Assembly: GCF_013141715.1 (NCBI RefSeq)
Contig: NZ_WHOA01000115.1
Location: 32,923-96,922 of the forward strand
DNA length: 64,000 bases
Direction: 5' to 3'
DNA from: Paenibacillus phytorum
GTDB lineage: Bacteria; Bacillota; Bacilli; Paenibacillales; NBRC-103111
This document shows, piece by piece, positions 28,103 through 36,745 of this stretch (the stretch's first letter is position 1; the number at the start of each line of letters is the position of its first letter). Under the pieces are notes generated by a model. The model did not search any database, was not told where the DNA came from, and saw nothing but the letters and a program-made list of their open reading frames with translations. The position numbers and the translations under genes are program-made.

Positions 28103-30736
28103 TTACAGAATGATTTTCATTTTAATTTGTGTGCCCGTCCCGTAGACACTTTTAATTTCTAATCCGTATGCCTCACCAAATTCAAGGTTCAACCTTTCGT
28201 GGACATTGGATAAACCACAATGAATGGATTGCTTTTTGTTGTACATCGTGTTAATTGTGTTTGCCAGCTGTTCTGGATCCATGCCTTTTCCGTCATCTTC
28301 GATCATGATGACTAGATTTCCACTTTCCATTTCGCTCGAGATTTTGATAGTTAATAACCGGTTCTTTTCCATCGCATGATGAATAGCGTTTTCGACAATC
28401 GGCTGAAAAATAAACTTAGGGATTAGAACTTTATAGTAAGATTTGTCAACTTTAGCATAAAAAACCAACTGCCGATCGAACCGAATGTTTTGGATTTGCA
28501 CATAATTTTGGACATGCTCGAGCTCCTCCTCAAGGGTTACTAAATCCCTTGACCCGGATAAGCCGGTTTTCAAGAACTTGGCTGTTGCGATAAGCATCTT
28601 ACTCGCCTCCTCTGACTTCCCAGTTTTGAGCAGCAGCATGATGGATGTGAAAATATTTTGAAGAAAGTGCGGGTTTATTTGCGACTGCAAAGCTTTAAAC
28701 AAGAGCTTGTTGATCCTTTTCTCCATTTCTAAGTTTTCGTTTTCTTTCGTTACTAATTCAGTCGACAAAGCTTCCAGCCTGCTTAACATATTGTTGAAAT
28801 TGATAGCCAGAACGACGAATTCAAAATCATGCTCTGTTTCACGTAGCCGGATTGATTGGTCTTGCGGATATTCTTCCATCAGATGGATTGCCCTGCGTAT
28901 AGGTGCGGTCATGCGCTTTCCCAATAACATAGAGGTGATAATAATGATGCCTAACATACAGAAAATCTCAAACGAGTACAATAGGATAAAAATATAATGC
29001 TGCTCTTCCCAAGATACCGGAACAAACAACCCTAAATTCCATTCTTCCTGGTCAACAATAGGGATCGTGGAGAACAACGTTTTTTGACCTTTTACGGTTA
29101 TATATTTATGATCAATCGGATCGCTTATCATATCCGTGATGTGATTACGTATATATTCCGTATAGGGATGATCCATGGGTGAACTGATCATTTGGAGGTT
29201 TTCGCTGCCTGTTTTACGGTTCATGAGAATGACGGCCGATGTCCCGCTTGCATGTTGCTTGTTATCGAGCACACTGTTGATTCCGAATTCAATATATCCC
29301 ATATACTTAAACAGGTTCGATTTATCGACCGGATTGCCTAAGTATTTAATTTCCTTTTTCATCACTAATAAGGGTTGCATAGGAGCAACCGACGGTTTAT
29401 TTTTCGTATTGGAGAACACAAGTCGATTATGGGCATCGTAGATGGAAATATAACTTAAGCTCTTATCGATGACACCTTTCCTGATTAAGATGTCTGCAAA
29501 TTCCTTGGTCCTTTGCAACGATTCTCCGTTTACTTTCATCATTAGCTCCTGTATCTCTCCGTTAAGAATCAAATACCTCATATAAGAATGATACGATTGC
29601 AAGTTATTTTCGATGTTTTTTGCGGTCTGTTTGAAAATTTGAATGTTATCCTGTCGTGAGTTCTCTTCAATAATTTGCTCAAAATGATGATATGAAATAA
29701 GAATCGTGCAAAGGGTAGGAATAATAATCATGGAGAAATACAGGAACAGCTTTTTATATGCACTGGAATGCTCTTTATAGGTTGTAATATAGTGGTGGAT
29801 CGATGCACGCTCTTCAAATCCCTTGACCTGCTTGAGTTTTTTTATGAAATCATAAACTGGATTCAATATCAATCCCGAGTTACTATGGGAAATCACGGAA
29901 AATACGATAAAAATAATCAAACCGTAACCGACTAGGTTCCAAACTATTTGATTGATGCTGCGATCGACTTGACTAATATCTCTCAATAAAATGTATCTGT
30001 CTCCCTGTTTATTCTTTATAGAGACAATAAGATTTTCATAACGCGATGTATCAATAGCCCCCGAATCTGGAGGCTCTGTTAATTTATTTTTATGAAGCTC
30101 CTCTATCTTCGCTTGATCTCCGTAAATCACTTGATCTTTCGCGTTAAGCTTGATTAGTTTGAGATCGCTTTGTTCGAGCAGCTTCTGAAAATCCAATATT
30201 GCAATGATGTAGGCTCCATCTTGTATCGGTGCAATGAGTAAGTTTTCCTCATAAAAATCGCTCTGTCCGTACCTCCGATCTTCCTTCAGTTGAGTCCATA
30301 TGTACTCATTTATCGATTGAGAAGCCGCTCTTTCATCCATGTTGTCTGTATATGAAATAACTTCATCCGCCAAGGAAGTCCCGATTAATACTTGATTCTG
30401 GTACAAAAAGATACCTTTGAACTCTTTATTCGAATACAGAAACGTCCGCAGCTCGGAATTGAAGTCAAAAGCCTTTTTTAATATGGTATTGTCGTCTTTG
30501 ACAACGTTATCATAATAAAAATGGAAGTCATCCATAAACAATTGGAATTTTTCCTTGCTTTTATAAATGGAATTGTCCATCGTTTCAAGGTTAATAGACA
30601 GCTCGTTTTCGTTCGAGAGCATAATGTTGCCGATAATTAAATTTTTGGAAACAAGGTAACTAATTAAGGAGGAAATTGCCATGAAAGTAAGCATAAATCC
30701 TAAAAACAGCCCATTCAACTTCTTTCTGAATGACAT
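28103..30736 (-). CDS. YesM-family sensor histidine kinase with two sensor regions, module C
   Basis: An unusually long kinase of 877 residues (relatives are about 580-600). Helices near 10-30 and 270-290 bracket one extracellular region. A second pair near 330-350 and 600-620 brackets a Cache-like region, giving four membrane segments. The kinase part reads QSQINPHFLQNIFTSI with H690; the usual Tyr after NPHFL is Gln. The ATPase boxes (IVENAIHHAM, DDGKGMDPE, GLSNVHERLN) are intact. Either two ligands are sensed or the first sensor was added by fusion. The start follows AAAGGAGCGATTCA. Confidence 0.9.
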   Translation of the reverse strand: MSFRKKLNGLFLGFMLTFMAISSLISYLVSKNLIIGNIMLSNENELSINLETMDNSIYKSKEKFQLFMDDFHFYYDNVVKDDNTILKKAFDFNSELRTFLYSNKEFKGIFLYQNQVLIGTSLADEVISYTDNMDERAASQSINEYIWTQLKEDRRYGQSDFYEENLLIAPIQDGAYIIAILDFQKLLEQSDLKLIKLNAKDQVIYGDQAKIEELHKNKLTEPPDSGAIDTSRYENLIVSIKNKQGDRYILLRDISQVDRSINQIVWNLVGYGLIIFIVFSVISHSNSGLILNPVYDFIKKLKQVKGFEERASIHHYITTYKEHSSAYKKLFLYFSMIIIPTLCTILISYHHFEQIIEENSRQDNIQIFKQTAKNIENNLQSYHSYMRYLILNGEIQELMMKVNGESLQRTKEFADILIRKGVIDKSLSYISIYDAHNRLVFSNTKNKPSVAPMQPLLVMKKEIKYLGNPVDKSNLFKYMGYIEFGINSVLDNKQHASGTSAVILMNRKTGSENLQMISSPMDHPYTEYIRNHITDMISDPIDHKYITVKGQKTLFSTIPIVDQEEWNLGLFVPVSWEEQHYIFILLYSFEIFCMLGIIIITSMLLGKRMTAPIRRAIHLMEEYPQDQSIRLRETEHDFEFVVLAINFNNMLSRLEALSTELVTKENENLEMEKRINKLLFKALQSQINPHFLQNIFTSIMLLLKTGKSEEASKMLIATAKFLKTGLSGSRDLVTLEEELEHVQNYVQIQNIRFDRQLVFYAKVDKSYYKVLIPKFIFQPIVENAIHHAMEKNRLLTIKISSEMESGNLVIMIEDDGKGMDPEQLANTINTMYNKKQSIHCGLSNVHERLNLEFGEAYGLEIKSVYGTGTQIKMKIIL

Positions 30737-30957
30737 TGAATCGCTCCTTTAACACATAATTGCTTAGTCGATAATATAGGAAGATCCTCTGTTACACCTA
30801 TCGATGGTGTGGAGACCAATCCTCAGGATGGATCTCCTCTGTCTATCATAGCTTGCCTCTTCATTTTATGAAATCTTCAATTTCATGCATCGATCGTCCA
30901 AAACCAACTAATTACATGATGTCTTACGGCCCTGAAGCTGATCGAAACGCATTTTTT

Positions 30958-32910
30958 TCATGAGGAACTAATTACCACATCATGTTCTTCGACTGCAACT
31001 TGATAACGCTCTCCATAACCGAATTCGAAAACGCCGTCCGTCACCTCCTTGATCTGAACAGCAGGCTGCTGCTCCCCTTTATAAGGAACAAGTACCGTCA
31101 GATAAGTGGCCGTGCCGCTCTGCATGCCATGGAACCGTACTCTTGTGGCGGCTCTAGCCACATCATTATCGTCGGATAGCCTTCCTGGCAGCAGATCAAC
31201 TTCCTCCCATGGGTACGAATAGATGGCAAGGTTCGCAATATCGCTTGTGGCTATGACTGCATCAGAGCCTGCCTCTACTTCAGTAAAATCCAAATGAAAA
31301 TACCGCTCCACCTCTTGCTGATCCAGTCCTTCAACCTGATCCACAATGACTACCATTTGGCCATCAACGAGCGCGATATGGCGATGATGTAGGACCGGCT
31401 CATAATTCAGATGATAAGCACTCGCGACTTGATAAAATCCTCTATCTTCCACATTGTAAATTCCCCCTGGCTTTTGCGGTCCGTACTTCCATGAACCCAG
31501 GTATTCGAAGTGGTCCCTTTCATCAATGAGAAGCGTAGAATGAAAGTTAGTGCTTTTAAACTGTCTCCGGTCCTCATCATCCCGAAAGCAGAAGAACCCC
31601 GGATCGCAAACCATATTTTTGCCGAGCGCTGTAAAGTCAAAGCTCATCAAATCGATATGCGCATGTTCGTTCTGCACCGGACTTCTGCACGTAAACAGAA
31701 AGCTCAGCGCCTTGGAGTCCCAACCGCTGCGGATAATCGCTTGATGAAGCGTCCTATTCCAAAACGTTGTCAATTTGTCACACTCAACCTGTTTGTCTTG
31801 CAGCATGCGCAAATCATCATGCAGCCTCTTTACATCCAAAGCACGCCATATATGTTTGCTTGCCTCTTGAACAATCAGCTGATAATCAATCAGATTGGCG
31901 GCAAGTCCAAGCCAGATTGGATCATCTAATGCCATGTAGCCGTATACCGCGCCCAGAACAGCCAGATGATTCGCATAGGAATCTCCTACGGGGACGCATT
32001 TTCCTGTAGGACGCAATGAATAAATGGAGTAATCCAAGTTTTTGCGCAGCAGCTCCATATACCGATCCGAGAATTGAAAATGGAAACGCTTAGCAAGGAC
32101 AACAGCCAGACCAAACCAAAACATGCAGCCATTGTGGTAGGATGGGCAGCCTTCGATTTGGCCTCCGTCTTCCGTCAATTGCGCCGAAACACATCTTTCG
32201 ATCCCATCGATTGCGAAAGACTTCCATTCTTCAGCTTCCTTCAACTCTGGGAAATACAGCGCCGTGGTCAAAATACCGAGACATTCCATAAGAAAATGAT
32301 TATGGTCAGCCTTAGGCCATAGAAGCGGAGACACCTTGCGCAGTATTTTTATTTGTTTATACACAGCCACTAGGTACTTCTCTAGCACTTCCTCCGTAAA
32401 CATATCGGTATGTCCTAAATGCTCAAGAACCAACGGCCACGTTTTATAACACCGAATGCCGAGCTCTAAGGCCCGCAATGGATGGCATTGCGAAAAATAT
32501 CCGACCGGATAGTCCGCCATGTCTTCATGGATTTCAACCGTTTCCATCCAATCCAGCATTTCCTCAATCACTTTGCGTCCATATTTATCTTCTCGCGTTA
32601 AAGAATAAGCTTCTAACATCTCCTGCCAATGCGTCATCCGATTGAGCTGCCAGAGAAATTCATTATCATTATGCCTTCGTTCCAGCCAGCAGGGCGGGTT
32701 CCCGACAAATTCGCGTACACCGCCGGTTCCTGGGAGTATGATCATCCCCTTGTAAGCTTCCTCGGCGTTCGCTATCGTTTCCCGCGCAAGTTCAGGCATA
32801 TGTTCCGAAATGTAAGCGGATTTCAATTTCATGGGTTCTAATCTGGACTGGAGATTTGCCAGAAGCTCTCGTGTGGAAATCGGTTCCTTTAACAAAGCTT
32901 GTATATTCAC
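30958..32910 (-). CDS. Heparinase II/III-like lyase, module D
   Basis: A 650-residue protein without signal peptide. The start is GTG 32910 (NIQALLKEPIS), with AAGGAG about 11 bases upstream. This gives exactly the length of its paralog at 47794-49746, whereas the upstream ATG at 32952 adds 14 unmatched residues. The alpha-helical barrel has EFVGNPPCWLERRHNDNEF and WPKADHNHFLMECLG. The beta-domain has H416-A-H418 in HAHIDLMSFDF and FHSTLLIDE. These fit uronic-acid lyases (PL12/PL21-like lineages), but I cannot assign the exact family. It ends module D, downstream of the permeases. The last about 135 bases nearly match the paralog. Confidence 0.82.
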   Translation of the reverse strand: MNIQALLKEPISTRELLANLQSRLEPMKLKSAYISEHMPELARETIANAEEAYKGMIILPGTGGVREFVGNPPCWLERRHNDNEFLWQLNRMTHWQEMLEAYSLTREDKYGRKVIEEMLDWMETVEIHEDMADYPVGYFSQCHPLRALELGIRCYKTWPLVLEHLGHTDMFTEEVLEKYLVAVYKQIKILRKVSPLLWPKADHNHFLMECLGILTTALYFPELKEAEEWKSFAIDGIERCVSAQLTEDGGQIEGCPSYHNGCMFWFGLAVVLAKRFHFQFSDRYMELLRKNLDYSIYSLRPTGKCVPVGDSYANHLAVLGAVYGYMALDDPIWLGLAANLIDYQLIVQEASKHIWRALDVKRLHDDLRMLQDKQVECDKLTTFWNRTLHQAIIRSGWDSKALSFLFTCRSPVQNEHAHIDLMSFDFTALGKNMVCDPGFFCFRDDEDRRQFKSTNFHSTLLIDERDHFEYLGSWKYGPQKPGGIYNVEDRGFYQVASAYHLNYEPVLHHRHIALVDGQMVVIVDQVEGLDQQEVERYFHLDFTEVEAGSDAVIATSDIANLAIYSYPWEEVDLLPGRLSDDNDVARAATRVRFHGMQSGTATYLTVLVPYKGEQQPAVQIKEVTDGVFEFGYGERYQVAVEEHDVVISSS

Positions 32911-32983
32911 TATGGTTTCTTCTCCTTCAACATGGCATTGGCCGCAGACCATATGGATACGCGGCCAATCTCGTTTTATCTGT

Positions 32984-33862
32984 TTACTCTTTCACGGCCC
33001 CGATCATGACGCCGTTGACGAAATACTTTTGCAGGAAAGGGTACAAAAACAAAATGGGTACGGTTGAACTAATAATGGTCGCGTACTTGATCGTTTCGCC
33101 AACCATCGCTTTATCTCCCGTGTCAATGCCTGTCAGCATGTTGCTCGTATCGTTAGCGATCAGGATTTCCCGCAAAATAATTTGCAATGGAAGCAATTCA
33201 CGCGTTTGTAAATAAATCGTCGCCGAAAACCAGGCATTCCAATGGGACACCCCATAGAACAAAATCATGACGGCCACGACGGGCATAGACAACGGAAGCA
33301 CAACGCGGAACAGTATCGTCCAATCATTCGCCCCGTCGATTCTCGCCGACTCTTCCAGACTGACGGGAACGGCCTGAAATGCCGTGCGCATGACGATCAA
33401 GTTAAACGCGCTAACCGCCGAAGGAATGATGATCGCCCAGCGGGTGTCGAGCATCCCCAAATTGTCGACCAACATGTACATCGGAATGAGGCCGCCATCA
33501 AAAAACATCGTGAATACAATCAGGAACATGATGGTACTTTTCCACATGACGTTTTGTCTGGACAGGCCGTATGCGCCGAGTGATGTGAGTAAAATGTTGA
33601 TAGCTGTCCCTACCACAACGTAAAACAACGTATTCAGATAGGCCTTGCCAATATTGGGGTTTTCAAACACTAATTGATAAGCTTTCGTCGTAAATCCGTG
33701 CGGATAGAACAGCAATCCCCTGTTTTGCACGACAAAGGAGGGATCGCTAAGCGATGCAAACAATACGTAAATAAGCGGATAAATGGTTATGATCGACAGC
33801 GAAATTAACAGCACAATATTGATTATGTCAAAAGTATGTTCTCCGATGCTTCTTTTCATCAT
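32984..33862 (-). CDS. Carbohydrate ABC permease, YtcP/LplC type, module D
   Basis: A 292-residue six-helix permease with LEESARIDGANDWTILFRVV in the EAA position and the ending KYFVNGVMIGAVKE. Two adjacent ATGs follow AAGGAGG, so the second, three bases in, may be the real start. It pairs with the LplB-type protein 12 bases upstream and is followed after 73 bases by the lyase gene. Confidence 0.9.
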   Translation of the reverse strand: MMKRSIGEHTFDIINIVLLISLSIITIYPLIYVLFASLSDPSFVVQNRGLLFYPHGFTTKAYQLVFENPNIGKAYLNTLFYVVVGTAINILLTSLGAYGLSRQNVMWKSTIMFLIVFTMFFDGGLIPMYMLVDNLGMLDTRWAIIIPSAVSAFNLIVMRTAFQAVPVSLEESARIDGANDWTILFRVVLPLSMPVVAVMILFYGVSHWNAWFSATIYLQTRELLPLQIILREILIANDTSNMLTGIDTGDKAMVGETIKYATIISSTVPILFLYPFLQKYFVNGVMIGAVKE

Positions 33863-33874
33863 GTCCTCCTTCGT

Positions 33875-34849
33875 TTACCAAAGCCTGGCTTCGCTTGTTT
33901 TTCTTGCTATGGCGTTGGCCACTATGAGTAACACGAAACTAATTACCGAATTAAACAACCCTACCGCTGCGCTATAACTGTAACCAGCTTCCAGTATTCC
34001 TTTACGGAACACGTAAGTTTGAATGACATCAGCCGTTTCATAAATCGCCGGATTGTACATGAGCAAAATTTTGTCCATCCCAACCGACATGAAATGACCA
34101 ATTTGCAAGATGAGCAAAATAATCACGGTCGACATCATGCCAGGAATCGTAATATGCAACGTTTGCTTCCATCGGTTGGCTCCATCGATTTTTGACGCTT
34201 CGTATAAGGAAGGGTCGATATTGCTGATCGCTGCCAGAAAAATAATCGAGCTCCAGCCGACGTTTTGCCAAATATCCGAAGAGATATACAGCGTACGGAA
34301 CCATTCCGGCTGCCGCATAAAAGGAATCGGTTCAATGCCAAAAACAGACGTTAGCAAATTATTAATCAAACCGTTTCGTTCCAAAAAATCAACCATGAAG
34401 CCGACGATAACGACAAGTGAAATAAAATGCGGCATGTACGTAATCGTCTGGATGGCCCGTTTAAAAGCGCGGCTCCTGATCTCATTCAACAAAAGCGCCA
34501 AAACGATGCCTGCTGGAAAAGCCATAATAAGGCTATAAACGCTTAACAGTATCGTATTTCGCAACAGTCGCCAAAAATAAAAGCTGTCGAAAAACTCTTT
34601 AAAATGATTGAACCCGATCCATTGGCTCTCCGCAAAACCTTTCATTGGCGAGTAGTCTTTAAAGGCAATCTGCAAGCCGTACATAGGAGCATAATGAAAG
34701 ACAAGGTAATAAAGGACCACAGGAAGAAGCATCAGGTAAATCGTTTTGTTCTTTCTGAAGTCGCTCACCGCGCGTTTGCCAAAGCTTGGACGGTCCATTG
34801 CCGGCAAACCGGACGTCCTGGCTGCTGATTTTATTTGCGTGTTTGCCAT
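33875..34849 (-). CDS. Carbohydrate ABC permease, LplB type, module D
   Basis: A 324-residue permease. The start at ATG 34849 (MANTQIKS) has GGAAGGGGG six bases upstream; the in-frame ATG 21 bases earlier overlaps that site. Features are YHYAPMYGLQIAFKDYSP and EAA loop LYEASKIDGANRWKQTLHIT. A strong hairpin separates it from the preceding lipoprotein gene. Confidence 0.9.
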   Translation of the reverse strand: MANTQIKSAARTSGLPAMDRPSFGKRAVSDFRKNKTIYLMLLPVVLYYLVFHYAPMYGLQIAFKDYSPMKGFAESQWIGFNHFKEFFDSFYFWRLLRNTILLSVYSLIMAFPAGIVLALLLNEIRSRAFKRAIQTITYMPHFISLVVIVGFMVDFLERNGLINNLLTSVFGIEPIPFMRQPEWFRTLYISSDIWQNVGWSSIIFLAAISNIDPSLYEASKIDGANRWKQTLHITIPGMMSTVIILLILQIGHFMSVGMDKILLMYNPAIYETADVIQTYVFRKGILEAGYSYSAAVGLFNSVISFVLLIVANAIARKTSEARLW

Positions 34850-34882
34850 AATGAGCCCCCTTCCATTCATGTTCTAAAATAT

Positions 34883-34915
34883 CGGCACCGGGAACTTTTC
34901 TTGTTCCCGGTGCCG
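34883..34915. promoter_or_regulatory. Hairpin between binding-protein and permease genes, module D
   Basis: A perfect 13-bp stem (CGGCACCGGGAAC, 34883-34895, with its complement 34903-34915) and 7-base loop lie 13 bases after the lipoprotein stop. No T-run follows on the minus strand. It probably protects the upstream message from 3' decay or attenuates the permeases, so the binding protein is made in excess. Confidence 0.7.
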
Positions 34916-34928
34916 CCTTCGAAGCCTG

Positions 34929-36596
34929 TTATCTTGCTTTGTAACGATCAAGGGCGGCTTGCTGTATCTTAACCGCTTCGTCGATCCCGAACTTTTTCAA
35001 GGTATCGACAAACTTGTCGAAGTTATCGAGTGGCTCATTCCCCATAATGAATTTCAAGCCCATTTCCCCGGCGTACGTGTTCACGTCGTTCATAATGGAC
35101 GAAAACCGTTTGTTTTCTTCTGCCGTCAACGTCAGTGGCGGCATCAAAATCGCGTTCTCTGCTTTGCTCCACGTATTAAGGGCATTTTTCTGCTGGTCTA
35201 AATTGTAATATTGTTCGACATAACGCTTATCCTGTACGAACGGGCCGTTATAGTTGGCGCGCATCCATTGCGCCATCGACCGAACCATGGATAAACCGTT
35301 CGTATTTTCTGTAATGAGCTTCGTGTAGGTCGGATAACCGTTCACCATGTCGTACGTTTTTCCTTCAACCCCGAAATTGTACAGAAGATGACCTTCCTCA
35401 CTGTATGCGTAATCGAGCCATTTAACGATTTGTTCCGGGTCTTTCGCTTTGCCGGAAATTGCCGCGCCAAGGCCTTTGTAAGGCTTATCCATTTGGCCCA
35501 GAACCGGAGTCGCGCCTTTCTTCAATGTCGGATGAGTAACTGCGAGCAAATTAAAGCTCGGATTTTTATCCTTCATGAGCCCCAAGTAGTTTCCGAGATT
35601 GCCGCCGCTAAGACCGTAAAACGTCCCCAGCTTGTTTCCAGTCACTTTGGCGTCCATAAGTTTGGAATCCGTTGCAGCAAAATCCGGATCGATCAAGCCT
35701 TCTTTATACCATTTGCGCATTGTTGTCAGAAATTGTTTAAATTCCGGCTGAATTTCCCCATACTTCACCTTGCCGTCCACCTGATAAAACTGATCGCCAA
35801 TTCCCCAAGCTCCGATCAAAGCGTTACGTGTGAAATCGCGAACCTCATTGTAGTTGAGTAAAAACGGAATCTCGTCCTTCTGACCGTTGCCGTTCGGATC
35901 TTGATCTCGGAAGGCCGTCAGCACTTTCTCCCATTCATCGATTGTCGTCGGCGCGTCCATGTGGACTTTATCCAGCCAATCTTTCCGGAAAATCGGGCCG
36001 TAGAACACCATCAGCTTGCTGTCACCCCGAATGAACGGAAATGAATAAATACTGCCGCTATCGGTTTTGATCATTTTGGCGATATCCGGATGTTCCTGCA
36101 AATACTTTTTGAAGTTAGGGGCGTATTTATCGATCAAATCGTTCAATTTGAGAATGGTACCGGTTTGAACGGCGTTCTCTGGGCCGCCAGTAACCTCCGT
36201 CCAGGTATATTCAATAACATCGGGCAAATTCTTGGAGGCCAGCATCAGGTTGAATTGCTCCAATGCCTGAGAGGAGTCCGCGCTCGGATGCTTGAAATCT
36301 ACCTTCGTGCCTGTAATCTCTTGCAGCTTCTTATACATGCCTATATCGTTGTAGTTTTTCAAGGTTGCCGCAACGTTTCCGTCCAAAGGGGCCCAATAAG
36401 ACATTTGTGTCGGGTAACCGACATTGCTTTTAGTATCTCCTCCTGTACTTTTTGTGTTACCACTTCCGTCAGTGCTCGAGCTTTTTTCCGACTCTACCGC
36501 ATTCTTGGTGTCAGAGCATCCCGCCATCAAAGAGCTGACTGTCAATGCCATCAGCAGCATTGCAATCCATTTCTTTTTACTTGTATTGTTCTGCAT
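34929..36596 (-). CDS. Extracellular sugar-binding lipoprotein, module D
   Basis: A 555-residue lipoprotein of the LplA-like group. The start at ATG 36596 (MQNNTSKKK) follows AAAAGGGAGG; an upstream in-frame ATG adds nine residues without a site. Lipobox LMAGC (Cys27). It has a DPNGNGQKDEIPF loop and ends in VKIQQAALDRYKAR, nearly the same as its module E paralog (VEIQKAALDRYNKR). First gene of the module D transport unit, 149 bases downstream of the membrane AraC regulator. Confidence 0.92.
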   Translation of the reverse strand: MQNNTSKKKWIAMLLMALTVSSLMAGCSDTKNAVESEKSSSTDGSGNTKSTGGDTKSNVGYPTQMSYWAPLDGNVAATLKNYNDIGMYKKLQEITGTKVDFKHPSADSSQALEQFNLMLASKNLPDVIEYTWTEVTGGPENAVQTGTILKLNDLIDKYAPNFKKYLQEHPDIAKMIKTDSGSIYSFPFIRGDSKLMVFYGPIFRKDWLDKVHMDAPTTIDEWEKVLTAFRDQDPNGNGQKDEIPFLLNYNEVRDFTRNALIGAWGIGDQFYQVDGKVKYGEIQPEFKQFLTTMRKWYKEGLIDPDFAATDSKLMDAKVTGNKLGTFYGLSGGNLGNYLGLMKDKNPSFNLLAVTHPTLKKGATPVLGQMDKPYKGLGAAISGKAKDPEQIVKWLDYAYSEEGHLLYNFGVEGKTYDMVNGYPTYTKLITENTNGLSMVRSMAQWMRANYNGPFVQDKRYVEQYYNLDQQKNALNTWSKAENAILMPPLTLTAEENKRFSSIMNDVNTYAGEMGLKFIMGNEPLDNFDKFVDTLKKFGIDEAVKIQQAALDRYKAR

Positions 36597-36745
36597 ATCT
36601 GATCCTCCCTTTTCATATTCCAAAAGATGTATGACCGGTTACGGCCTGTTTCCAACATAGCAAGCAAGCCTTTGAGAAGAAAGAATGCGCTTTCGAGATA
36701 GGCTATCCGCTTTATAGATTGGCTGTTATCAAATTTTTGGGTCGG

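Noticed and set aside
30780..30840. Imperfect stem-loop upstream of the double-sensor kinase region boundary, as a riboswitch
   Set aside because: Short, with mismatches and no conserved riboswitch core; it is not distinguishable from chance pairing.
36660..36745. AAAGCG direct repeats 20 bases apart upstream of the module D lipoprotein, as an AraC-type site
   Set aside because: Only six bases are repeated, which can occur by chance. A similar weak pair (CGATT) upstream of the module E lipoprotein does not share the sequence.
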